This document shows positions 7,165 through 13,132 of a DNA stretch of 13,132 nucleotides, piece by piece (positions within the stretch are counted from its first letter, which is position 1; each line of letters opens with the position of its first letter). The stretch spans positions 1 to 13,132 of the forward strand of contig JAIUMG010000054.1 in assembly GCA_022565655.1 (NCBI GenBank), written 5' to 3'. The notes beneath the pieces were generated by a model that was not told the DNA's origin, did no database searches, and saw only the letters and a list, made by a program, of their open reading frames with translations. The stretch is from Alkalimonas sp. (GTDB taxonomy: Bacteria; Pseudomonadota; Gammaproteobacteria; Enterobacterales; Alteromonadaceae). The translations under genes were made by a program, and so were the position numbers.

Positions 7165-7174
7165 ATTTTAGCAA
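7147..7174 (-). promoter_or_regulatory. Promoter of glmR-glmS
   Basis: On the minus strand TTGCTA (7169-7174, 4 of 6 to the -35), a 16-bp spacer and TAAAAT (7147-7152, 5 of 6 to the -10) predict a start near 7140. The -35 overlaps the stop codon of the histidine kinase gene. No terminator is visible between the kinase and glmR, so read-through is also possible. Confidence 0.45.
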
Positions 7175-10100
7175 GCATCCATTGGCAGGATAATGTGGTA
7201 ATTCAGGCCCTGACCAAGCTCACTGCTAACCTTCAGCTGACCATTAAAGCGCACTGTGATCAGGTTGTAGACAATATGTGCTCCGAGGCCTGTCCCGCCC
7301 AGGCCACGCTGCGTCGTGTAAAAGGGTTCAAACAAACGCTTTAGTTCACGCTCTGCCATACCACAGCCATTATCCTGATAGTGCAGATGCAACTCTTTAC
7401 CAACGACCTCCACCTTCAGTGATATGCGTGGTTCAACCGTTTCAGCGAAAGCATGCTTTAAACTATTCATCACCAGATTCGTCACAATCTGGGCCAGAGC
7501 ACCGGCATCGGTGGTCCAATGAATGGAATCTGCACACTCCAATGCAAACTGGCAATGTTGCTTTCTGATTTGTGGCTGCAAGGACAACAGGATGTCCTGT
7601 AAATAGTCTGCGACATCGATGTCGCGCAAGCTATCGCTGGATTGATCGACTGAGACCTGCTTAAAGCTCTGCACCAAAGAGGCAGCCCGCTCGGTGTTGA
7701 CATCAAGAATTTTCAAACCTTCCGCCAAGTGTTGTAAGAAGCGATCAAACTGCGATTGGCGCAGCACTTTGTTAGCTACCGCCTGCTGAACCTGTTCAAG
7801 CTCGGCTTGCAGGTGACTGGTTGCCGTGACGCAGATACCAAGCGGCGTATTGATCTCATGAGCCACCCCAGCGACCAGCCCCCCCAACGAGGCCATTTTT
7901 TCCTGGGTCACCAGCTGCTGCTGCGTCTGCTGTAAACGGGTAAAGGTATCGGCATTGACGACCGCAATGGCGATGGTATTGGCTAAGGTTCTCAGTAATT
8001 GCAGCTGCGATTCTGTGTACGCTGCCGGCTTAGGGCTTTGCACAGAAAAAACACCCACAGCCTGTTTATCCACCAGCAAAGGGATATACAGCACCGATTG
8101 CATCGGCTCGCCACGTAATGGTTCAGGCATGCTGGATAAGTACTGCAAGAAGTCGCTGCGCTGATTGACATAAATTTCCTGTTTGCGTTGAAAGCATATT
8201 GAGGCCAAGGCGCCGTTATCTTCTGTCGACACCGAAAACCCCGGTAGTTTCTGATTGTCCTCCAACCAAAAAACAAACTCGATTTCTCGTTTCGATGGGC
8301 GCTGCAAGCCAATGACCATCACATGGGCGTCTATCAGCTCGCTAAGCATCTGATGGCAGCGTGATAACACCAGTTCAAGATCCAGTGAAGCGGTGATTTC
8401 ACGTCCCATTTGCTGTAGCAGCATCAAATCCTGATTCGACGCCTGCAAGGCATCGTGTTTTTCTTTTAATGCTTGGGTACGTTCCGCTACCTGCCGCTGC
8501 AACTGCTGCCTCATCTTGCGCTCAGAGCGCATTTTGTAATGCAGCCAACCCCAGATACTAAACAACAGCAAGGCCATCATGAAGCTGCGGAACCACCAGG
8601 TCATCCACCAGGGCGGTAACACCTGTATCGCCAATGTTTCTGCAGTCTGCCATTCACCATTGGCTACACGTACCGCCACCTGAAACTCATACTGACCCGG
8701 CGGTAACCGGGTGTAAGTCGCCACCCGCTCATCAGAGGCGGCCAGCAACCAATCCCGATCAAACCCCTGCAACCGATAGCGATACTGCAATAAGTGGGGT
8801 TGAATAAAGTTTGGGGCAATAAAGTGCAGTGAAAACATATCTTGCTGATAATTGAGCTGCAGGCGCTCCAGGTAAGGCAAGGCCACCGGTAAAGTATCAC
8901 TTTCCCCCGGCACCACCTCTTGATTAAACAAACTTAGCCTGGTCAGCTGCACACCGGGGATCCGTTGATCCTCTGGCAGGCGATCGATCGGGTAGTAATC
9001 CAGCCCTTGGGGGCCACCACGAAACAGGGTTCGATCCTTGACATCCAAAGCCCCGATCCAGGTATTATCTTGCAAACCATGGGGGGGCCCCAGCTTCACC
9101 AGGCTTTGCTGTGATTCCAGCCAGTGCAGTCGATACAATAAGCGAAACTCATCGGCTTCGATAAGTTCATCATCAAAAACCTCATCGCTGGTGTAGGCTC
9201 TAAATGCTGGCTCTGAACCCGGCCCAAGCCAGCGGTGGTTTAAATTACCCGCCCGGATCCAAACATGTCCATTTTGCTGATAAAGCAGCTGAATACCATT
9301 ATAAAGCAAGCCACTTGGGTTACCCTCTTGCTGAAACCAATACTCATAATGGTTGGTTTCCGGGTTTAACCTGACCAGGCCCTGATCGGGTGAGCCTATC
9401 CAGATATAACCATCATCATCCTGCATCAGGTCATTGATGATAGCAATCGGGATTGATGTCTCGGTGGCTGCTGGATGAAAGTGAGCCCAGAACTGACGTT
9501 GCTGATCCAACACAACAACCCCTTGACCACGAGTACCTATCCACAGTTTGCCTGCATCATCTTTTATAATGGTGGCTATATTAGGCTCTTCGTTCGGGTC
9601 CAAACCCAGTGGGAACTTCTGCCAGCGATTTTCCGACGGGTCCAACTGATACAAGCCGCGATCCGTACCGACCCAGATTTGTTGCGACTCTTTTAAAATC
9701 TTTCGAGCCAATGTCGGGGCTCGCTCGCCATCAGGCAAAGGAAAGTGTTGCAACTGACCTGTCTTCGGGTTAAAGCGCGCCACTCCGCCAGCCCGGTTGG
9801 CCAGCCATACTTCAGATTGGCTGACCACTTGAATTCCAAATACATCAGAGGCGGGCAGCAAGTGATTGTGGGGGGAGCCGGGCGGTAATGTTCTAACTTG
9901 TTGAGCGTACTGGCTCAATCGGCTAAATCCAGACTGACTAATCAACCATAATGATTGCTGTTGATCGAGCATCAGATTGGTGATCGCTGGGCTAGGCACA
10001 CCGTAACTGACTTCGCTATTGTGGGGAAAATGTTGCCACTGCATGCTATCTGCAGGGCGATGCCACAAACCAGCATCGTAGCTGCTAACCCATAAATCAC

Positions 10101-10986
10101 CTGCGGGCGTCATCAGCAAATCAGTTAACTGACCTTGCCCTTGCCATGCAGCCGGGCCTGCGACTTGCTGTAAATCATGCTGCGCGATATCAAGCTGCCA
10201 AAGCCCGCTGTAATAGGTGGTAAACCAAAGCTGCTGTTGTTGGTCCAGATACAACCGGGTCAGGCTGTCATACGTCAGCGCAGAATTATCAGGGTGCCAC
10301 CCCCGGCCAGAGCCCTGCTCTGGCTGCCACAACACCAAACCACCCCGAGCCTGACTTTTGCTTCGTAATGGAGCATCACCGATCGCCAGCCATAGGTGTC
10401 CGTGGCTATCAATTTTCAAATCATTGATAAAGGTTGTACTGACACCATCTACCTCGGCAGGCATGGACACTGATTGCAGTTCGTTCTTTGCCTCATCCCA
10501 ATAGAACAAACCCGCACCATAGGTGCCGAGCCACACCCTTTGCAGCTGATCTTGATACACCACTGAAATTTCAACCACGGTGTCTTTGTAGGGTGCAGGA
10601 AAGGGCACACGCTGAAACAGTCCCGTTTGCGGATTGTATCGATTCAAGCCACCGTAACGGGTTCCAATCCAGAGTATACCTTCATCATCAACCAGCAAGC
10701 TGGTGATCCAATCGGCAGAGAGTGATGAAGCATCTTCGGGATCGGCTTGAAATAACGTTGAGGTGCTGCCATCAAAGCGATACAAACCGTGTTGGGTGCC
10801 TAACCAAAGCATGCCAGCATGATCCTGCATCATACTGGTTCCAATCGGCGATATGTCGGTGTATTTATTCAAATGATGAAAGCGGCTGTACACCTGAGGT
10901 GTCGCCAACGATGAGATGGAGTAAAACAGTAGGCAAAAGCAAGTGCAGCAAAGCACGAAGTGAAACAAGTGGTTTTTTTGCTGCAT
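7168..10986 (-). CDS. Propeller-Y_Y_Y-GAF sensor histidine kinase
   Basis: A very large membrane sensor kinase of the two-component type, 1272 residues from the ATG. Positions below count from that ATG. A signal peptide ends near 30 (SLATP). Residues 30-670 carry about 13 Reg_prop repeats of the LWIGT..GGL.RY kind, likely two periplasmic beta-propellers. A Y_Y_Y domain follows (about 712-790; YRLQGFDRDW, YTRLPPGQYEF). One membrane helix lies at 797-818, then a coiled coil and a cytoplasmic GAF domain (about 862-1012). HisKA has phospho-acceptor H1043 in GVAHEINTPLG. The HATPase has the N-box NLVMNSLKHAF, G1 DNGCGM, F-box FEPFYTTQ and G2 GGTGLG, all intact. There is no receiver, Hpt or HTH domain, and no response regulator gene nearby. 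GTGAG lies 7 bases before the ATG; an in-frame GTG at 10998 would add 4 residues. The ligand is unknown. Confidence 0.92.
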   Translation of the reverse strand: MQQKNHLFHFVLCCTCFCLLFYSISSLATPQVYSRFHHLNKYTDISPIGTSMMQDHAGMLWLGTQHGLYRFDGSTSTLFQADPEDASSLSADWITSLLVDDEGILWIGTRYGGLNRYNPQTGLFQRVPFPAPYKDTVVEISVVYQDQLQRVWLGTYGAGLFYWDEAKNELQSVSMPAEVDGVSTTFINDLKIDSHGHLWLAIGDAPLRSKSQARGGLVLWQPEQGSGRGWHPDNSALTYDSLTRLYLDQQQQLWFTTYYSGLWQLDIAQHDLQQVAGPAAWQGQGQLTDLLMTPAGDLWVSSYDAGLWHRPADSMQWQHFPHNSEVSYGVPSPAITNLMLDQQQSLWLISQSGFSRLSQYAQQVRTLPPGSPHNHLLPASDVFGIQVVSQSEVWLANRAGGVARFNPKTGQLQHFPLPDGERAPTLARKILKESQQIWVGTDRGLYQLDPSENRWQKFPLGLDPNEEPNIATIIKDDAGKLWIGTRGQGVVVLDQQRQFWAHFHPAATETSIPIAIINDLMQDDDGYIWIGSPDQGLVRLNPETNHYEYWFQQEGNPSGLLYNGIQLLYQQNGHVWIRAGNLNHRWLGPGSEPAFRAYTSDEVFDDELIEADEFRLLYRLHWLESQQSLVKLGPPHGLQDNTWIGALDVKDRTLFRGGPQGLDYYPIDRLPEDQRIPGVQLTRLSLFNQEVVPGESDTLPVALPYLERLQLNYQQDMFSLHFIAPNFIQPHLLQYRYRLQGFDRDWLLAASDERVATYTRLPPGQYEFQVAVRVANGEWQTAETLAIQVLPPWWMTWWFRSFMMALLLFSIWGWLHYKMRSERKMRQQLQRQVAERTQALKEKHDALQASNQDLMLLQQMGREITASLDLELVLSRCHQMLSELIDAHVMVIGLQRPSKREIEFVFWLEDNQKLPGFSVSTEDNGALASICFQRKQEIYVNQRSDFLQYLSSMPEPLRGEPMQSVLYIPLLVDKQAVGVFSVQSPKPAAYTESQLQLLRTLANTIAIAVVNADTFTRLQQTQQQLVTQEKMASLGGLVAGVAHEINTPLGICVTATSHLQAELEQVQQAVANKVLRQSQFDRFLQHLAEGLKILDVNTERAASLVQSFKQVSVDQSSDSLRDIDVADYLQDILLSLQPQIRKQHCQFALECADSIHWTTDAGALAQIVTNLVMNSLKHAFAETVEPRISLKVEVVGKELHLHYQDNGCGMAERELKRLFEPFYTTQRGLGGTGLGAHIVYNLITVRFNGQLKVSSELGQGLNYHIILPMDAC

Positions 10987-11010
10987 AACCAAACTCACGT
11001 TGCCTGAATG

Positions 11011-11039
11011 ATTTTGAGTATTGCAGCTAACGTTAACAA
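11011..11039 (-). promoter_or_regulatory. Possible promoter of the histidine kinase gene
   Basis: On the minus strand TTGTTA (11034-11039), a 17-bp spacer and CAAAAT (11011-11016) each match 4 of 6 consensus bases and predict a start near 11004, about 18 bases before the ATG. The -35 overlaps the palindrome TAACGTTA (11028-11035). It is about 25 bp from the Fur-box-like site on the other side of the divergent gap. Confidence 0.3.
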
Positions 11040-11064
11040 ATTCAAATCACCCCAACACTAAAAT

Positions 11065-11083
11065 ATTAATGATAACTATTTGC
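11065..11083 (+). promoter_or_regulatory. Fur box
   Basis: ATTAATGATAACTATTTGC matches 13 of 19 positions of the classic Fur box GATAATGATAATCATTATC. In the 7-1-7 form TGATAAC-T-ATTTGCA (11070-11084) it matches 11 of 14. It overlaps a weak -35 (TTGCAT, 11080-11085) that pairs with TATCGT (11103-11108) over a 17-bp spacer, which gives a start near 11115. Iron-bound Fur would therefore block transcription toward the diflavin reductase gene. Confidence 0.65.
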
Positions 11084-11131
11084 ATTTGGTTTTCTGTTTT
11101 GTTATCGTAGTCTGTGTCAGGGAACTGGCGT

Positions 11132-11150
11132 ACGCTTCACAGCGTTTTTT
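11132..11150 (+). terminator. First leader hairpin with T-run
   Basis: ACGCT (11132-11136) and AGCGT (11141-11145) form a perfect 5-bp stem with loop TCAC, running directly into six Ts (11145-11150). It is short for an efficient terminator and may act as a pause or RNA-binding site instead. Confidence 0.35.
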
Positions 11151-11180
11151 CCTGGTCGTTGTTAACTTGTCCTGCATTTT

Positions 11181-11207
11181 GGGGTAGCCATTGCTGCCCC
11201 CTTTTTT
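11181..11207 (+). terminator. Intrinsic terminator just before the diflavin reductase
   Basis: GGGGTAGC (11181-11188) pairs with GCTGCCCC (11193-11200) in an 8-bp stem with one G:T pair and the tetraloop CATT, followed by C and six Ts (11202-11207). This is a textbook intrinsic terminator, yet it lies 10 bp before the first ATG of the reductase and downstream of its Fur box and promoter. It also covers a GGGG that could act as ribosome site for a TTG at 11191, so it could block translation as well as transcription. Confidence 0.6.
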
Positions 11208-11217
11208 CCTATCTTGG

Positions 11218-12912
11218 ATGCTGGTTATGCTTTCACTCATCTTACCCTTTTGGGATGACTTTTTTTTAATCATTGCCATCGTTGTGCTGGGATGGATCTT
11301 AGCTGGCGCAACGGCAAAATCATCTCATCGCATTTTTTCCGCCGCCGGGTTGGAGCTAACCAGCCTGCTGGCTTTTATATCGCTATTGGCTTTGCTTTGG
11401 CTTACCCCCATGCCATTTAACCTGCATTTTGTGTTGTTATGGTGCCTGAGCACACAGCTGCTGCTCTTAGGCTGGCGCTTTGCTGCGCGTCAATATCACA
11501 ACATGATGGGCCACCATAACAACCAGCCCCATACATCCTGGCTGGTTGGTTATGCCAGTCAGTCCGGCACCGCCGAGCATCTGGCGCGACAAAGCACCAG
11601 GCAATTACAAACTGCGGGTAAGCGTGTACAAATGCTGCCTCTCAACGCCTTGGCCGAGACCCCGCTGCATAGCTTTGAACAGGCGCTGTTTATTGTCAGC
11701 ACCTATGGAGAAGGCGAAGCGCCAGATAATGGCCAGCATTTTTTACAGCATGCCATGCAACAGCAACCCGATCTGTCCAAACTAAAATTTGCCGTTCTGG
11801 CACTGGGTGATCGCAGTTATCAACATTTTTGTGCTTTTGGCCACTGGCTGCATGATTGGTTGACGCAACAACGTGCGTCGGCCATTCAACCGCTGGTCCC
11901 CTGGGATCAAGGCCAGCGTGACAACAGCCCATGGCAGCAATGGCAGCAACTACTGCAAACCCTGGGAGCAAGCGAAAGCTCTCCTGTAAACCAGCCATCC
12001 TGGTTCAAAGTACCGCTGCAAAGTCGTTACTGCGTTAACCCAGGCAGCCAGGGCAATCCATGCTTTGTCGTCAAGTTATCCCGTCAGGAAGGCATGCATT
12101 GGCTGCCTGGTGATATTGTGGAAGTGCAGCCAGAGCATAGCCGCTGCTCAATTGCACTGTGGCTAACCGAGCACCAGGTTTTTGGCTGTCAGCAGGTCCG
12201 CTTTTACGACGAACTCATCCCATTATGTCGGGCGCTGGCACAAATTGAGTTGCCCAAACAGGGGCCAAACACCGATGAAAACCTGGAGCAATGGCTGCAC
12301 CAGCAACCCTTATTGCCGCTTCGAAGCTATTCGATTGCCAGCATTGCTGATGAAGGCCAGTTAACCTTGCTGGTCAGGCAGGTGAAAACCGAACAGGGCC
12401 TTGGGCTTGGCTCCGGCTGGCTCACCAGCTACGCCCTGGAGGGCCAACCCATCCAGCTGCGCATTCGCTCGCACCCGAACTTTCACTTACCTAACGATGA
12501 CCGGCCCATCATCTTTATTTGCAATGGCACCGGCATTGCTGGTATCCGGGGTTTACTGGCTGAACGGGTCAAACGAGGGCATCAGCGCAACTGGTTGTTG
12601 GTTGGCGAGCGCCAGCAGGCAGTGGACAACTTCTTTGCCAAAGATCTGCAGCGGTGGCAGCAACTTGGCTTTTTACCGGAGTTAGACCGAGTATTTTCCC
12701 GCGATGGCAATCAGATACGTTATGTGCAGCACCAACTGGCTGAGCGCATGACAGAACTAAAAGCCTGGCTGGAGCAGGGGGCTGCCATCTATATCTGCGG
12801 CAGTTTGCATGGCATGGGCCAGGACGTGGATCAGCTGCTGCAAGCTGAGTTAGGAACTGAGCAACTACAGGCATTGCAGCAGCAAGGGCGCTACCGCCGC
12901 GATTTATACTAG
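11218..12912 (+). CDS. Membrane-anchored CysJ-like diflavin reductase
   Basis: An NADPH-dependent electron-transfer flavoprotein of the sulfite reductase alpha/cytochrome P450 reductase family, fixed in the inner membrane. About 564 residues from the first ATG. Three membrane helices lie at about 15-33, 45-63 and 69-88. The FMN flavodoxin domain (about 108-250) has YASQSGTAEHLA, STYGEGEAPDNG and LALGDRSYQHF. The FAD domain has RSYSIAS (369-375) and the loop GLGSGWLT. NADPH-binding motifs are ICNGTGIAGIRGLL (434-447) and ICGSLHGMG (526-534). The end, GRYRRDLY, matches the CysJ ending with its FAD-stacking aromatic residue. Soluble CysJ lacks the helices and pairs with CysI; no cysI is here. 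The Fur box suggests a role in iron acquisition, for example ferric-siderophore reduction, which is inference. The start is uncertain: TTG 11191 sits in a terminator hairpin, ATG 11218 lacks a ribosome site, and ATG 11227 has GGA 8 bases upstream. Confidence 0.85.
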   Translation: MLVMLSLILPFWDDFFLIIAIVVLGWILAGATAKSSHRIFSAAGLELTSLLAFISLLALLWLTPMPFNLHFVLLWCLSTQLLLLGWRFAARQYHNMMGHHNNQPHTSWLVGYASQSGTAEHLARQSTRQLQTAGKRVQMLPLNALAETPLHSFEQALFIVSTYGEGEAPDNGQHFLQHAMQQQPDLSKLKFAVLALGDRSYQHFCAFGHWLHDWLTQQRASAIQPLVPWDQGQRDNSPWQQWQQLLQTLGASESSPVNQPSWFKVPLQSRYCVNPGSQGNPCFVVKLSRQEGMHWLPGDIVEVQPEHSRCSIALWLTEHQVFGCQQVRFYDELIPLCRALAQIELPKQGPNTDENLEQWLHQQPLLPLRSYSIASIADEGQLTLLVRQVKTEQGLGLGSGWLTSYALEGQPIQLRIRSHPNFHLPNDDRPIIFICNGTGIAGIRGLLAERVKRGHQRNWLLVGERQQAVDNFFAKDLQRWQQLGFLPELDRVFSRDGNQIRYVQHQLAERMTELKAWLEQGAAIYICGSLHGMGQDVDQLLQAELGTEQLQALQQQGRYRRDLY

Positions 12913-12920
12913 GGCTTGCC

Positions 12921-13132
12921 CTAACGTGGGCTGAAGCGGATACGGCCTTGCTGCACCGCCATATTCAGAGGCATCTGCATCAGTAAACGCTGAGTCGGGT
13001 CACTGTCATCCAAACGATAAACAGGTTGATCCTGCAACCAGACATTCACCAACTGCAACACCTCGGTGCTGAGCGGCGCTAAATTGCCACGATAACCTGC
13101 CGCATCAATGCTGGAATCCAGCAGGCGCAAGT
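12921..13132 (-). CDS. 3' end of an unrecognised gene (partial)
   Basis: The last 69 or so codons of a minus-strand gene that continues past the right edge; the reading frame is open to the last base. The visible part (for example STEVLQLVNVWLQDQPVYRLDD and LLMQMPLNMAVQQGRIRF) looks like genuine protein and not a chance frame. The PVYRLDD...LPLN..V..G.I pattern reminds me of C-termini of DUF1439-type lipoproteins, but I hold this only weakly. The stop (12921-12923) is 8 bp from that of the diflavin reductase. A short palindrome AGGGC-TT-GCCCT (12911-12922) spans both stops and has no T-run. Confidence 0.6.
   Translation of the reverse strand, partial: LRLLDSSIDAAGYRGNLAPLSTEVLQLVNVWLQDQPVYRLDDSDPTQRLLMQMPLNMAVQQGRIRFSPR

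Larger units (their letters stand above)
11114..11207 (+). ncRNA. Possible Fur-controlled small RNA or attenuated leader
   Basis: From the predicted start near 11115 to the T-run ending at 11207 lie about 93 bases with no convincing coding frame and two hairpins, each followed by six Ts. An outer pairing CAGGGAA (11118-11124) with TTTCCTG (11147-11153) may enclose the first hairpin. The size, Fur box and strong end hairpin resemble Fur-regulated sRNAs in layout. I see no clear similarity to the RyhB or PrrF core, so this is a proposal from structure and position only. The alternative is a leader that partly terminates before the reductase gene. Confidence 0.35.

Noticed and set aside
11191..11217. 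TTG at 11191 as the start of the diflavin reductase
   Set aside because: It has a GGGG six bases upstream, but both lie in the stem and loop of a strong terminator hairpin (11181-11207), and TTG starts are rare. It is kept as an alternative only.
12911..12922. AGGGCTTGCCCT as a terminator between convergent genes
   Set aside because: The stem is 5 bp with a 2-base loop and there is no T-run on either strand.
1..13132. CRISPR array, tRNA, rRNA, transposase or integrase
   Set aside because: I saw no regularly spaced long repeats, no tRNA-like cloverleaf or rRNA sequence, and no recombinase reading frame, even around the hipBA island.

Overview
The window looks like a chromosomal segment of a gammaproteobacterium. 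The reasons are a GlmR-type DeoR regulator directly upstream of glmS, a Fur-box-like site of gammaproteobacterial type, a remnant of an S46 dipeptidyl-peptidase, and a very large two-component propeller histidine kinase. A marine or freshwater Alteromonadales/Chromatiales relative would fit, but this is inference and no rRNA or other marker is present.

Left part (1-1981): after a short stretch with no certain gene, a 12-helix MFS transporter of the CynX/NimT type lies on the minus strand and is divergent from a marR regulator. A near-perfect palindrome in the 118-bp gap sits at the predicted start point of the transporter transcript. This looks like a classic local regulator/efflux pair.

Accessory island (about 2170-4460): the last 55-60 codons of an S46 peptidase survive on the minus strand (1997 to about 2170). 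They end abruptly in an AT-rich segment that carries four copies of the 14-bp palindrome GGTA-N6-TACC, at intervals of 41, 69 and 41 bp. Next come hipB and hipA (plus strand, 2 bp apart), a rho-independent terminator, and a gene-free AT-rich stretch with an inverted repeat. The simplest reading is that a HipBA toxin-antitoxin module replaced most of the peptidase gene and brought its own four-operator control region.

Cell-wall precursor block (4497-7164): glmS (glucosamine-6-phosphate synthase) and its DeoR-family regulator glmR form a tight minus-strand pair. A promoter and DeoR-like repeats sit immediately upstream of glmR and overlap the end of the next gene. glmU, often the neighbour of this pair, is not in the window.

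Sensing and iron block (7168-12912): a 1272-residue membrane histidine kinase (signal peptide, about 13 propeller repeats, Y_Y_Y domain, one membrane helix, GAF, HisKA, HATPase) has no response regulator beside it. Divergent from it is a membrane-anchored CysJ-like diflavin reductase behind a good Fur box. Between the Fur box and the reductase lie two hairpins, each followed by a T-run. This suggests either a small Fur-controlled RNA or a transcription attenuator. The window ends in the 3' part of an unrecognised minus-strand gene that converges on the reductase gene.
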